NCBI GenBank assembly: GCA_003970805.2
Contig: CP051152.1
Span: forward strand, 3,844,001 to 3,908,000
Reading direction: 5' to 3'
DNA: 64,000 nucleotides
Source: Undibacterium piscinae
GTDB lineage: Bacteria; Pseudomonadota; Gammaproteobacteria; Burkholderiales; Burkholderiaceae_D
The position numbers and the translations under genes are program-made. Position 1 is the stretch's first letter. Each line of letters begins with the position of its first letter. Shown here one piece after another: positions 1 to 8,901 of this stretch. A model generated the notes under the pieces. That model was given only the letters and a program-made list of their open reading frames with translations, made no database searches and had not been told where the DNA came from.

Positions 1-1
1 C

Positions 2-536
2 GCGATACGTTCCTCCCATCTGAAGCTGATGTCGGAGCAGGGCGAGCGCATGCAACGCCTGATTGAGGACATGCTGACGCTGAGCCGCTTGGAGTCGACC
101 GAGTATTCCGTGCACCATGAACCGATAGATATGCGCCTGATGCTGGGCCAGATCTTGCAAGAGGGTGAGGCATTATCGGCCGGGAAGCATGAGTTGCTGC
201 TGGAGTGTGATGGTCCGAATATTCTGGGAAGCAGTGACGAAATCCGTAGCGCCTTATTTAATCTGGTCACCAATGCGATACGGTATACCCCGGAACATGG
301 TCGCATCACATTGATCTGGAAAAATACCTCTCAGGGACCGCGCTTCGTTGTGCAAGACACCGGAATCATTAGTGGAACATATCTCACGTCTGACCGAGCG
401 CTTTTACCGTGTCGATAAAAGCCGCTCACGCGAAACTCAGGGCACCGGTTTGGGGTTGGCGATCGTCAAGCACGTACTGCTTCGCCACAAGGCACATTTG
501 AGCATAGAATCCACCCCCGATGTCGGCAGCTCATTT
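2..536 (+). pseudogene. phoR: PhoR-like sensor histidine kinase, 3' part, frameshifted and 3'-truncated
   Basis: This is the kinase core of a phosphate-type sensor histidine kinase that runs in from the left edge. The sequence after the H box (RMQRLIEDMLTLSRLE), the N box (ALFNLVTNAIRYTP) and DTGI of the G1 box are in one frame. The F box (ERFYRVD) and G2 box ([13 protein letters not shown]) follow in another. The frame breaks at about 360-375, where the residues expected between DTGI and VEHI are missing, so a few bases appear deleted. The PhoR-like match then stops at GSSF (about 536), just before the usual last residues, and runs into the tail of the opposing acetyltransferase. The PhoR assignment rests on resemblance of the F and G2 boxes to PhoR of Burkholderiales; no phoB is visible. 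Loss of the intact ATP lid would inactivate the kinase if the sequence is correct. Confidence 0.7.
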
Positions 537-540
537 TGCA

Positions 541-876
541 GTCGTCCTCTACGCCCGATATCTGGGCGCAATGGATTACGGCTTCCAGCAAATGTTGCGA
601 CAGACCGGTACCGCGAAACGCCGGCAACACGCCCATGCGCAGCATTTCCCAGGTGTCGCTGTCGGCTTCCATCGGTTGCCAGCGCACCGAACCGGCAGGT
701 TCTTCATCAATCAGAAGAATAAAGCCGCCACCCAGTTGCAGGTCGTTGGCGACCCGCTCGGCGGTTTCCTTGTGACCGCTGGAACTCTCGGCCACCTTGT
801 CTTGCCAGCAGGCGCGAGTCAGATGCGCAATCAGTTGCGCATCGTCCAGAGTGGCTTCCCGTATCAGAATATCCAT
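541..876 (-). pseudogene. GNAT-family N-acetyltransferase, C-terminally truncated
   Basis: The first 111 residues (starting MDILIREATLDDAQLIAHLT) look like a GNAT acetyltransferase: the N-terminal strand-helix, the central sheet ([17 protein letters not shown]) and the acetyl-CoA-binding turn before [14 protein letters not shown], a variant of the R/Q-x-x-G-x-G/A motif. After GVED the frame runs antisense into the phoR remnant and loses family resemblance, so the last strand and helix (about 40-50 residues) are missing. The open frame itself continues to 466. The start lies 18 bp beyond the metG stop, so the gene probably shares the metG transcript. Substrate unknown. The junction at 537-541 joins two convergent genes, each lacking its 3' end, which suggests one deletion. 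Confidence 0.65.
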
Positions 877-894
877 CTTGGTTCCGGTGCGCGC

Positions 895-3015
895 TTAACG
901 AACGCGCATACCAGGCTGGGCACCAGGCCAGGCTTCCAGGATGTATAAACCCGGATTGGCTTTTTCATCCGCGGCCGAGGCGGCCAATACCATGCCTTCT
1001 GAAATGCCGAACTTCATCTTGCGTGGCGCCAGGTTGGCAACCATCACGGTAAATTTACCGATCAGTTGTTCCGGCTGGTAAGCCGATTTGATGCCCGAGA
1101 ACACGTTGCGGGTACGGCCTTCGCCGGCGTCCAGCGTCAGGCGCAACAACTTGTCCGAGCCTTCTACGTGTTCACAATTGACGATCTTGGCGATGCGCAA
1201 ATCTACCTTGGCGAAGTCATCTATCTTGATTTCAGGCGCTAGTTCTTCCATGTTGCTGTTATTGCCGTTGCCATCATCAGCGGATGCTGTTGCAGGTGTT
1301 GATTCTGCCACTGCAGTAGGCTTGGTCGCAGCTTTGGCGGCAGGCGCTGCAGCATCTGGTACTGGTGCATCAAACAACTGGTCAAAGATTTTGCCATCTA
1401 CCCTTTGCATCAGATGCACGTAAGGATTGATTTTGTGCAGATGTGGCAATGGTGTGGCGACACTGGCCCATTGCAAAGGCGCGATGTTCAGTTGCGTTTC
1501 TACCTGTTGTGCCAGATGCGGCAATACCGGTTTGAGGAAAATCGTCAGGATGCGGAAGGCTTCCAGCAGACGGCTGCAGACTTCCTGCAACTTGCCGTCG
1601 TTTTCAGGCTTTTTCGCCAGTTCCCAAGGTTTGTTGGCATCGACGTAGGCATTGATGATATCAGCCTGATCCATCACGGCACGCAGCGCCTTGCCGTATT
1701 CGCGGCCTTCGAACAGTGCCTGGATTTCCGGCGAGACCTTGCGCAAATTGGTGATGAAGGCATCATCCTCTGTTGCCCAGTCGGTCGTTACCACACCGTC
1801 AAAACGCTTGGTGATGAAACCGGCGGCGCGACTGGCGATGTTGACGTATTTCCCGATCAGGTCGGCGTTGACGCGTGCCACGAAATCTTCAGGGTTCATG
1901 TCCAGATCTTCGACCTTGGCATTGAGCTTGGCGGCAAAGTAATAGCGCAGCCATTCAGGGTTCATGCCGATGTCGAGATAGCGCAGCGGTGAGATGCCGG
2001 TGCCGCGTGACTTAGACATCTTCTCGCCTGAGACCGTGACAAAGCCATGTGCGTAGACGTTGTCCGGGGTCTTGTAGCCGGAAAATTTCAGCATCGCCGG
2101 CCAGAACAAAGTATGGAAGTAGGTGATGTCCTTGCCGATGAAATGTATCTGCTCGGTAGTCGGGTCTGCCATGAAGGCATCGAAATCACGGCCTATCTTG
2201 CCAAAATAATTTTTCAGCGAGGCCAGGTAACCGACCGGCGCATCGAGCCAGACATAGAAATATTTGCCCGGTTGATCCGGGATCTCGATACCGAAGTAAG
2301 GCGCATCGCGGCTGATATCCCAGTCGCCCAGACCGCCGTCACCTTCCAGCCATTCCTTGCACTTATTCGCCACTTCCGATTGCAGCCTGTTGTTTTGCAA
2401 GGCCCAGCCGCGCAGGAACTCTACGCATTTTTCGTCGGACAGTTTAAAGAAAAAATGTTCCGAGGATTTCATTACCGGTGTCGCGCCCGTCAGTACCGAG
2501 TAAGGCTTGACCACTTCGGTCGGTGAGTACACGGCACTGCAAACTTCGCAGGAATCGCCGTATTGATCCTTGGCGCCGCACTTAGGGCATTCGCCCTTGA
2601 TGTAGCGATCCGGCAGGAACATGTTTTTTACCGGATCGTAAAATTGTTCTATGGTTTTGCTGGTGATGAAACCGGCCGCTTTCAGTTTACGGTAGATGTC
2701 TTGCGACAGCTGATGATTCTCAACGCCATCGGTCGAGTGCCAATTGTCAAATTCGATATGGAAACCATCGAGGTATTGTTTGCGGCCGGCGGCGATTTGC
2801 GCCACAAATTCCTGCGGAGTGATGCCGGCTTTTTCAGCGGCGATCATGATAGGCGCGCCATGCGCGTCATCTGCGCCGACAAAATGCACTTCGTTACCCG
2901 ACATTCGTTGGTGCCTGACCCAGATATCAGCCTGGATGTATTCCATGATGTGGCCAAGATGGAAAGGTGCGTTGGCGTAAGGCAGAGCAGTGGTAACGAA
3001 CAGCTGACGGGTCAT
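895..3015 (-). CDS. metG: methionyl-tRNA synthetase
   Basis: Cytosolic class I aminoacyl-tRNA synthetase that charges tRNA-Met and initiator tRNA. The protein is 706 residues, a normal length for the dimeric form. It has the HIGH-type signature HLGH at residues 19-22, a zinc knuckle with [17 protein letters not shown] around residues 145-161, the KMSKS loop near residue 333, and a C-terminal EMAPII-like tRNA-binding domain (from about [16 protein letters not shown]) after an Ala/Pro/Thr-rich linker near residues 570-600. The start [22 protein letters not shown] fits the family N-terminus. The truncated acetyltransferase follows 18 bp downstream on the same strand. Confidence 0.97.
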   Translation of the reverse strand: MTRQLFVTTALPYANAPFHLGHIMEYIQADIWVRHQRMSGNEVHFVGADDAHGAPIMIAAEKAGITPQEFVAQIAAGRKQYLDGFHIEFDNWHSTDGVENHQLSQDIYRKLKAAGFITSKTIEQFYDPVKNMFLPDRYIKGECPKCGAKDQYGDSCEVCSAVYSPTEVVKPYSVLTGATPVMKSSEHFFFKLSDEKCVEFLRGWALQNNRLQSEVANKCKEWLEGDGGLGDWDISRDAPYFGIEIPDQPGKYFYVWLDAPVGYLASLKNYFGKIGRDFDAFMADPTTEQIHFIGKDITYFHTLFWPAMLKFSGYKTPDNVYAHGFVTVSGEKMSKSRGTGISPLRYLDIGMNPEWLRYYFAAKLNAKVEDLDMNPEDFVARVNADLIGKYVNIASRAAGFITKRFDGVVTTDWATEDDAFITNLRKVSPEIQALFEGREYGKALRAVMDQADIINAYVDANKPWELAKKPENDGKLQEVCSRLLEAFRILTIFLKPVLPHLAQQVETQLNIAPLQWASVATPLPHLHKINPYVHLMQRVDGKIFDQLFDAPVPDAAAPAAKAATKPTAVAESTPATASADDGNGNNSNMEELAPEIKIDDFAKVDLRIAKIVNCEHVEGSDKLLRLTLDAGEGRTRNVFSGIKSAYQPEQLIGKFTVMVANLAPRKMKFGISEGMVLAASAADEKANPGLYILEAWPGAQPGMRVR

Positions 3016-3628
3016 GATTGGTGCACTTTTTATAAACGGACAAGGGCGTTATTTTAACAGTGAAAACCGCGCTGGCGCGGGTTTGCGGTAGAGCTTGCTA
3101 AATCAAGTTCAGCATGAGTCTATTCCCGCTAGTCTAAGCGCTGAATACTTGGCAAAGTTGTAGAGTGAAAAACCTAGGTTTGATGCGCCTTGCGGCAGCT
3201 TTTTCTTTGGAGAGGCGCATGGATATTGCGCTTTTCATTGGCAGATGGCTAAATGCTATTTTTGTTGCAAATTATGCCAATCGGAGGGGATTCCACTTGG
3301 CTCACGCTATGGGAGGTCTGCTTAAATAAGAATAAATCAGCAGAAAATCTACCCAATATGGATAATGCTGTTCAGTTAAGCTCCAATCGGTCTAGGTGTC
3401 ATCCCTGCGTAGGCAGGGATCCAGTGCCTTTAGGCTTTTACGCCGCTCGATTCCCGCCTTCGCGGGAATGACGATACCTAGGACAAGGTTTAACTGAACG
3501 GCATTAAGTCAATATGGACGATTTAACTTTGAAACGCAGGGCGATCCCGGAAAACACAAAGATGCAGTGCTTATTTACGCAATCCGGGATGCTTAGGTTT
3601 GATGGCTTAGCTGCAATTAAGTCTGCAC
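3016..3628. other. intergenic region between metG and tsaD
   Basis: No credible gene is seen in this 613-bp stretch. It separates the metG start from the tsaD stop; both genes are on the minus strand. Its main content is the MITE-like element at 3363-3506. A half copy of the dispersed ATGGATATTGCGC palindrome arm lies near 3217-3233. Confidence 0.6.
3363..3506. repeat. MITE-like element with 18-bp terminal inverted repeats
   Basis: The ends TAATGCTGTTCAGTTAAG and, on the opposite strand, TAATGCCGTTCAGTTAAA form 18-bp terminal inverted repeats with two mismatches. Inside is a second inverted pair: GTCATCCCTGCG with CGCGGGAATGAC, plus TCTAGG with CCTAGG. The 144-bp unit has no coding capacity and looks like a non-autonomous transposon remnant. 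The inner GTCATCCC...GGGAATGAC palindrome is a motif common in proteobacterial intergenic repeats. Confidence 0.65.
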
Positions 3629-4654
3629 CTAAGTTTGCAACTCGTGCAGCGGCCAGCGCGGCCGCACGTTAAAGCCATAGTCGCGAGTGGCAAGTGCGGG
3701 ATTTTGTTGCAGGCGCATGGCACCGGCAAAGGCGATCATGGCACCGTTATCGGTGCAAAATTCGAGTTCCGGGTAATACACCTGATAGCGCCGTTTTGCC
3801 GCGGCGGCATTGAGCGCCGTGCGTAACTGCTGATTGGCGCCGACCCCACCGGCGATCACCAGGCGTTTCAGGCCATTTTCCTTGAGTGCAGTTATCGATT
3901 TGGCGACCAGCACATCGACCAGCGCATCGACAAAACCGCGTGCGATATTTGCCTTGTCTTGTTCGCAGATATTCGCCGGCTGATTTTTTACCACCGTCAG
4001 TACCGCAGTTTTCAGACCGGAGAAACTGAAATTGAGATCCTTGGAGTGCAGCATAGGACGCGGGAATTTATACGCGGCCGGATCACCGAATTCTGCCATG
4101 CGCGAAATCGCCGGGCCGCCCGGATAGCTCAATCCCAGCAGTTTGGCCGATTTGTCGAAGGCTTCACCAGCGGCGTCATCGAGGGTTTCGCCTAGCAATT
4201 GATAGCGGCCGACACCATCGACGCGCATCAGTTGCGTGTGGCCGCCGGACACCAGCAGCGCGATGAAGGGAAATTGCGGTGGCTGGCTGGCCAGTAGCGG
4301 CGACAGCAAATGCCCTTCCAGATGGTGGATGCCGACGATAGGTTTGTCGAGCGCCATGGCCAGGCCGCAAGCTACCGAGGCGCCGACCAGCAGGGCACCG
4401 GCCAGGCCAGGGCCCTGGGTGTAGGCGATGGCGTCGATCTGATGTTTATCCAGCTTGGCCTGGCTTAACACTTCTTGCAGCAAGGGCAGGGCGCGCCGGA
4501 TATGGTCGCGCGAGGCCAGTTCCGGCACTACGCCACCGTATTCCTGGTGCATCGCAATCTGCGAATGCAGCGCGTGCGATAGCAGGCCGCGCTCAGTGTC
4601 ATACAGCGCCAGACCGGTTTCATCGCAGGAGGATTCAATACCGAGAACTATCAT
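3629..4654 (-). CDS. tsaD: tRNA N6-adenosine threonylcarbamoyltransferase TsaD
   Basis: Transfers threonylcarbamoyl from TC-AMP to A37 of ANN-decoding tRNAs, working with TsaB and TsaE in the cytosol. The 341-residue protein starts [14 protein letters not shown], the canonical Kae1/TsaD N-terminus. It carries the metal-binding HHLEGH motif, a glycine-rich nucleotide segment ([10 protein letters not shown]), a second one ([14 protein letters not shown]), and the C-terminal [12 protein letters not shown] motif. The frame is open 16 codons further upstream, but the extension ([13 protein letters not shown]...) has no family resemblance, so the internal ATG at 4652-4654 is chosen. It is divergent from nasT. 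Confidence 0.95.
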   Translation of the reverse strand: MIVLGIESSCDETGLALYDTERGLLSHALHSQIAMHQEYGGVVPELASRDHIRRALPLLQEVLSQAKLDKHQIDAIAYTQGPGLAGALLVGASVACGLAMALDKPIVGIHHLEGHLLSPLLASQPPQFPFIALLVSGGHTQLMRVDGVGRYQLLGETLDDAAGEAFDKSAKLLGLSYPGGPAISRMAEFGDPAAYKFPRPMLHSKDLNFSFSGLKTAVLTVVKNQPANICEQDKANIARGFVDALVDVLVAKSITALKENGLKRLVIAGGVGANQQLRTALNAAAAKRRYQVYYPELEFCTDNGAMIAFAGAMRLQQNPALATRDYGFNVRPRWPLHELQT

Positions 4655-4798
4655 TGAAAATGGTTTCTTATCTAAATGTGTGTTGCATGGGCGGCAAACC
4701 ATGTCACGGAGCTTGCCTTACCTTGCGTTGGTGCGGATATTGCTTAGTTGATTGATGCAGTCATCCGCAAAAGACAGATTATAGGTCTTAACCAGACT

Positions 4799-5458
4799 AT
4801 GAGCAGCAATCAACTGGATCAAAATATGAAAGCAGCTAGTTTACGGATAGTGGTGGTCAATACCGTCATCCAGGCAGAATCGGAGCAGGAGGAGCAGGCG
4901 CAGGCGCAGTTGGCGCGCTCGCGTGCCTTACGCATAGGCTTGCTGCAAGCGGGCTACAACATCATTGCGGTGCTGCCCGGTGATTTGTATATGACCGAGC
5001 GGATCGCGCAATTGCAGCCCGATATGATCATCATCGATGCCGAATCGGATGCGCGTGACGTGCTTGAACACATGGTGCTGGCGACCCGCGATGCCCCGCG
5101 CCCTATCGTGCTGTTCACCGAAGACGGCGACCAGAGCAATATGGCCGCGGCGATGGAGGCCGGCGTCTCGGCCTATGTCGTGGCGGGTTTGCATACCGAG
5201 CGTATCAAACCTGTGCTTGATGTTGCGATGGCGCGTTTTAACGCAGACCAGAAGCTGCGTTCCGAGTTATCCGATACCAAAGCCAAGCTGGCAGAGCGTA
5301 AAACCATAGAGCGCGCCAAGGGCTTGCTGATGGAGCGCCATCAATTATCGGAAAACGACGCTTATCAAAAATTGCGCAAGCAGGCTATGGAAAAAAACCT
5401 GAAGCTGGCTGATCTGGCGCAACGCCTTTTGGATGTGGCCGATTTGCTGGGTGGATAG
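4799..5458 (+). CDS. nasT: NasT-type ANTAR-domain antiterminator
   Basis: RNA-binding response-regulator-like protein expected to control the nitrate uptake operon by antitermination. The N-terminal part is a receiver-like domain: IRIVVVN-type first strand, IAQLQPDMIIIDAESDARD with the phosphoacceptor-like Asp, and PIVLFTEDGD. The first strand is followed by a Glu/Gln/Ala-rich insert instead of the usual paired acidic residues, so phosphorylation is doubtful. The last 60 residues (ERKTIERAKGLLMERHQLSENDAYQKLRKQAM) are a textbook ANTAR domain. The next operon has a matching two-hairpin leader. No nasS (nitrate sensor) gene is adjacent. The start is uncertain: 4748, 4799 and 4826 are all possible and none has a strong ribosome binding site; 4799 is chosen by analogy. 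Confidence 0.88.
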   Translation: MSSNQLDQNMKAASLRIVVVNTVIQAESEQEEQAQAQLARSRALRIGLLQAGYNIIAVLPGDLYMTERIAQLQPDMIIIDAESDARDVLEHMVLATRDAPRPIVLFTEDGDQSNMAAAMEAGVSAYVVAGLHTERIKPVLDVAMARFNADQKLRSELSDTKAKLAERKTIERAKGLLMERHQLSENDAYQKLRKQAMEKNLKLADLAQRLLDVADLLGG

Positions 5459-5604
5459 TTTTTCTGGTCGCAATTGGTGCGATTTGGTGCGTTGCATCAT
5501 GCTGGTGCGGTTTTCTAATGATCCTGGTGATTTTTTCATTAGCTAGATACAGAAGTTCTTCTCCTTATTCTTGTTTTAGAGGGGAGTGGGTTCTGACTTA
5601 AGGC

Positions 5605-5620
5605 TGGCACAGCAATTGCT
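5605..5620 (+). promoter_or_regulatory. sigma-54 promoter (-24/-12) of the nrtABD operon
   Basis: TGGCACAGCAATTGCT matches the RpoN consensus TGGCAC-N5-TTGCW exactly, with GG (5606-5607) and GC (5618-5619) separated by 10 bases. Transcription should start near 5631, about 15 bases before the first ANTAR hairpin. Three GGTGCG half-site-like words lie upstream at about 5477-5510 and could be part of an enhancer, but they do not form a good NtrC palindrome. Confidence 0.8.
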
Positions 5621-5646
5621 AAGTAAGGGTTAAGAGTAGTAAAAAA

Positions 5647-5695
5647 GCGCCAACGATGGCGCAAGCGTGAATCTGGCTAACGGCGGTCGATTCAC
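5647..5695 (+). promoter_or_regulatory. ANTAR-responsive two-hairpin RNA leader
   Basis: Hairpin 1 is GCGCC (5647-5651), hexaloop AACGAT, GGCGC (5658-5662). After 4 bases, hairpin 2 is GTGAATC (5667-5673), one bulged T, GGCT, hexaloop AACGGC (5679-5684), GGTC, GATTCAC (5689-5695). Both hexaloops have A at position 1 and G at position 4, the signature of RNAs bound by ANTAR proteins such as NasR, NasT and EutV. With nasT just upstream and an intrinsic terminator just downstream, this is a nitrate-responsive antitermination leader. Confidence 0.88.
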
Positions 5696-5704
5696 CAAGA
5701 CAAA

Positions 5705-5752
5705 GGTGTCTTCCCACATTGAGTAATCGATGTGGCAAGACGCCTTTTTTTT
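5705..5752 (+). terminator. intrinsic terminator in the nrtA leader (attenuator)
   Basis: GGTGTCTT pairs with AAGACGCC and, after one mismatched base on each side, CCACATTGA pairs with TCGATGTGG around a GTAA tetraloop. A run of 8 T follows. It lies between the ANTAR hairpins and the nrtA start, so it must be bypassed for nrtA expression. It also excludes an upstream nrtA start at 5732. Confidence 0.9.
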
Positions 5753-5782
5753 CGATTATTTTTTCTTAAGCTGGAGCGCACT

Positions 5783-7084
5783 ATGTCAAACCCAACACCA
5801 ACGAATAAGTCTGCAGGTCTTACCTTAGCGGAGTCTCACCATGATAGCGCCCAAACTAATCTTCAGCGCCGTAGTTTTCTGCAGAGTGCTGCAGTCGTCG
5901 CAGGAGCTGGTATCGTGGGGTTACGTACAGGTGGCGTCTGGGCCGCCGGCTCGGATAAGCCAGAGAAAGAAGAAGTGCGCATTGGTTTTATTCCGCTTAC
6001 CGATTGCGCCTCTATCGTGATGGCATCGGTGCTCGGTTTCGACAAGAAATACGGCATCAAAATTATCCCGACCAAGGAATCCTCCTGGGCCAGCGTGCGT
6101 GACAAACTGGTCAATGGCGAACTCGATGCGGCCCATGTGTTGTATGGCTTGCTGTATGGCGTACAGATGGGCGTCAGCGGCAACAAGAAAGACATGGCGG
6201 TGCTGATGACACTCAACAACAATGGTCAGGCCATTACCTTGTCGAAAAAACTCGCGGATAAAGGCGCGGTCGATGGTGCCGGCCTGGCCAAGCTGATGCA
6301 GAGCGATAAGCGCGAATATACGTTTGCCCAAACGTTTCCTACCGGTACCCATGCGATGTGGCTCAATTACTGGCTGGCTGCGCATGGCATTAATCCCATG
6401 AAAGACGCCAAGGTGATCACCGTGCCGCCACCGCAAATGGTCGCCAATATGCGGGTGGGGAATATGGATGGGTATTGCGTCGGTGAACCGTGGAATCACC
6501 GTGCGATCGCCGATGGCATAGGCATTACCGCTGCCACCACCCAGGACATCTGGAAAGACCATCCGGAAAAAGTGCTCGGCACCACCGCCGAGTTCGCCCA
6601 GAAATATCCGAATACGGCGCGTGCCATGACCGCCGCGATACTTGAGGCCAGTCGCTGGATCGATGCGTCGTTAATGAACAAGAACAAGATGGCCGAAACC
6701 ATCGCCGATAAATCCTACGTTAATACCTCGGTCGACGTTATCAATCAACGTATTCTGGGGCGCTACCAGAACGGCCTGGGCAAGACCTGGGACGATCCGA
6801 ATCACATGAAATTTTTCAACGACGGCGCGGTGAATTTCCCTTATCTGTCAGACGGTATGTGGTTCATGACTCAGCACAAGCGCTGGGGTTTGCTGAAAGC
6901 CGATCCGGATTATCTGGCGGTGGCAAAGGCGGTCAATCGTATCGATATCTACAAGGATGCGGCTGCCATGGCCAAGGTACCCGTGCCTAAAGAGGTGATG
7001 CGCAGCAGTAAGTTGATGGATGGCACGGTATGGGACGGTAAAAATCCTGCGGCCTATGCCGCCTCGTTCAAGATCAAAGCATAA
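5783..7084 (+). CDS. nrtA: nitrate ABC transporter substrate-binding protein (NrtA/NasF type)
   Basis: Periplasmic nitrate/nitrite-binding component of the NrtABD importer; 433 residues of the CmpA/NrtA family. The N-terminus has a Tat-type signal, RRSFLQ at residues 29-34 followed by a hydrophobic stretch (SAAVVAGAGIVGL) and an Ala-rich cleavage region. The mature part begins EEVRIGFIPLTDCASIVMA, typical of the family. The start at 5783 follows CTGGAG 4-9 bases upstream; the frame is open back to 5732, but that would overlap the leader terminator. First gene of nrtABD, controlled by the sigma-54 promoter and ANTAR leader. Confidence 0.93.
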   Translation: MSNPTPTNKSAGLTLAESHHDSAQTNLQRRSFLQSAAVVAGAGIVGLRTGGVWAAGSDKPEKEEVRIGFIPLTDCASIVMASVLGFDKKYGIKIIPTKESSWASVRDKLVNGELDAAHVLYGLLYGVQMGVSGNKKDMAVLMTLNNNGQAITLSKKLADKGAVDGAGLAKLMQSDKREYTFAQTFPTGTHAMWLNYWLAAHGINPMKDAKVITVPPPQMVANMRVGNMDGYCVGEPWNHRAIADGIGITAATTQDIWKDHPEKVLGTTAEFAQKYPNTARAMTAAILEASRWIDASLMNKNKMAETIADKSYVNTSVDVINQRILGRYQNGLGKTWDDPNHMKFFNDGAVNFPYLSDGMWFMTQHKRWGLLKADPDYLAVAKAVNRIDIYKDAAAMAKVPVPKEVMRSSKLMDGTVWDGKNPAAYAASFKIKA

Positions 7085-7093
7085 GGAGTGACT

Positions 7094-8050
7094 ATGAATA
7101 CCATGGTACAGGGCGTTATCCGCGACGTAGGCAGCGACACGACAAGTAGCAACGTCAGCAGCACTGCCAGCAGCGCAGCAGAGAGTAAAGCTGCCGCCGT
7201 CACCCCGGCTGCAGTGCCGGCGACACCGAAGGCCGCGGCCAGGGAGAAAAAAACAGTGCGTCTTTCATTTTCATTTAAACCGTTTTTTCTGGCGATATTG
7301 CCACCGGTATTTGGCATCGCCTTACTGATACTGATCTGGGAAATCGTCGCGATCAAGACCTCTAGTTTTCCTTCGCCATGGCTGACCTTACAGGAAGCGA
7401 TTAAGGTGTTTGCCGATCCGTTTTACCAAAACGGCCCGAATGACCAGGGCATAGGCTGGAACATCTATGCCTCGCTCAAGCGCGTCGCGGTGGGTTTCGG
7501 CTTGGCCGCTGCGGTGGGTATTCCGCTGGGCTTTCTGATCGGGCGCTTCAGGTTTTTGTCCGGCATGTTCAACCCTATCATCAGCCTGCTCAAACCAGTG
7601 TCACCGCTGGCCTGGTTGCCTATCGGTCTGCTGGTGTTCAAGTCGGCGCACCCGGCGGCGATCTGGTCTATTTTTATCTGCTCGATCTGGCCGATGATCA
7701 TCAATACCGCCATCGGCGTGCAGCGCGTGCCGCAAGATTATATGAATGTGGCGCGGGTCTTGAACCTGTCCGAATGGAAGATCATGGCCAAGATCTTGTT
7801 TCCCTCGGTGCTGCCTTACATGCTGACCGGCGTGCGACTGGCGATCGGTACCGCATGGCTGGTGATTGTGGCGGCGGAAATGCTGACCGGCGGCGTCGGT
7901 ATCGGTTTCTGGGTCTGGGATGAATGGAATAACCTCAATGTCCCGCACATCATCATCGCTATCGTTGTCATCGGCATGGTCGGGCTGATACTGGAACAAA
8001 TACTGGTTGCCGTGGCACGCGCATTTACTTACGAAGACGTCGGTACTTAA
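7094..8050 (+). CDS. nrtB: nitrate ABC transporter permease NrtB
   Basis: Inner-membrane permease of the nitrate importer, 318 residues. The first 55 residues are Ala/Ser/Thr-rich and poorly conserved, followed by about six hydrophobic segments. The cytoplasmic coupling loop is visible as ARVLNLSEWKIMAKILFPS-VLPYMLTG, the EAA-type motif of binding-protein-dependent permeases. AAGGAG at 7083-7088 sits 5 bases before the ATG at 7094, which is preferred to the GTG at 7088. Nine bases separate it from nrtA, so translation is probably coupled. Confidence 0.93.
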   Translation: MNTMVQGVIRDVGSDTTSSNVSSTASSAAESKAAAVTPAAVPATPKAAAREKKTVRLSFSFKPFFLAILPPVFGIALLILIWEIVAIKTSSFPSPWLTLQEAIKVFADPFYQNGPNDQGIGWNIYASLKRVAVGFGLAAAVGIPLGFLIGRFRFLSGMFNPIISLLKPVSPLAWLPIGLLVFKSAHPAAIWSIFICSIWPMIINTAIGVQRVPQDYMNVARVLNLSEWKIMAKILFPSVLPYMLTGVRLAIGTAWLVIVAAEMLTGGVGIGFWVWDEWNNLNVPHIIIAIVVIGMVGLILEQILVAVARAFTYEDVGT

Positions 8051-8076
8051 TTTACAGCTACTTCTGGAGCATGAAT

Positions 8077-8889
8077 ATGGAAAACCTGGAATCGAAATAC
8101 ATCGCCATCAATAACGTAGAGATGCGCTTTAATACCAAGAAGGGCAGCTTTCACGCCCTGCGTGACATCAACCTCAATGTCCGCAAGGGCGAATTCATTA
8201 CCCTGATCGGCCATTCCGGCTGCGGTAAATCAACCCTGCTCAATCTGATTGCAGGCTTGACTAGCGCCACGTCCGGGACCTTGCTATGCGCTAACCGCGA
8301 GATCTCCGGCCCTTCACCGGAGCGCGGCGTGGTGTTTCAGAATCATTCGCTGTTGCCTTGGCTGACCTGCTATGAAAACGTGTATCTGGCAGTGGAACGG
8401 GTGTTTGCCGCGACAGAAAATGGCACCAAATTGCAGAAGCGCACCATGCAGGCTTTGGCGCTGGTGGGGCTGACCCATGCCGAAAACAAGCGTCCGAATG
8501 AAATTTCCGGTGGCATGAAGCAAAGGGTGGGGATAGCCCGTGCCTTGGCGATAGAGCCGAAAGTCTTGCTGATGGATGAACCTTTCGGCGCACTCGATGC
8601 CTTAACCCGCGCCCATCTGCAAGATGAGTTGCTGAAAATTGTCGCCAAGACCGCATCGACCGTGGTGATGGTGACGCATGATGTCGATGAGGCGGTGTTG
8701 CTGTCTGACCGTATCGTGATGATGACCAACGGCCCGGCGGCTACCATAGGGGAAATCTTGAGCGTCAAACTGGAGCGCCCGCGCGAGCGCGTGGCACTTT
8801 CGCAAGATCCTTTGTATGCGGAATATCGTAGCGCCGTGCTGGAGTTTTTGTATCACCGCCAGTCGCATCCGGCCAAGGATGCAGCTTAA
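8077..8889 (+). CDS. nrtD: nitrate ABC transporter ATP-binding protein NrtD
   Basis: ATPase of the nitrate importer, 270 residues. Walker A is GHSGCGKST, the signature is ISGGMKQR and Walker B is VLLMDEPFGALD, followed by the switch-histidine region VVMVTHDVDEAVLLSD. TGGAG upstream is better spaced from the ATG at 8077 than from the ATG at 8071. It is last in nrtABD. No nitrate or nitrite reductase gene follows; a dispersed palindrome and the convergent tag gene come next. Confidence 0.93.
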   Translation: MENLESKYIAINNVEMRFNTKKGSFHALRDINLNVRKGEFITLIGHSGCGKSTLLNLIAGLTSATSGTLLCANREISGPSPERGVVFQNHSLLPWLTCYENVYLAVERVFAATENGTKLQKRTMQALALVGLTHAENKRPNEISGGMKQRVGIARALAIEPKVLLMDEPFGALDALTRAHLQDELLKIVAKTASTVVMVTHDVDEAVLLSDRIVMMTNGPAATIGEILSVKLERPRERVALSQDPLYAEYRSAVLEFLYHRQSHPAKDAA

Positions 8890-8901
8890 ATCCGCCATGG
8901 C

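Noticed and set aside
466..540. C-terminal tail of the GNAT frame (after GVED) as real protein
   Set aside because: It is antisense to the phoR G2-box region and has no GNAT resemblance.
1405..1992. Long plus-strand open frame inside metG
   Set aside because: It is a shadow of the metG reading frame; metG has full family motifs.
5477..5510. NtrC site upstream of nrtA
   Set aside because: Three GGTGCG words are present but do not form a palindrome of the right spacing, so they are noted only as possible half-sites.
5732..5782. Upstream nrtA start at 5732 (MARRLFFRLFF)
   Set aside because: It lies in the terminator stem; the Shine-Dalgarno sequence and Tat signal fit ATG 5783.
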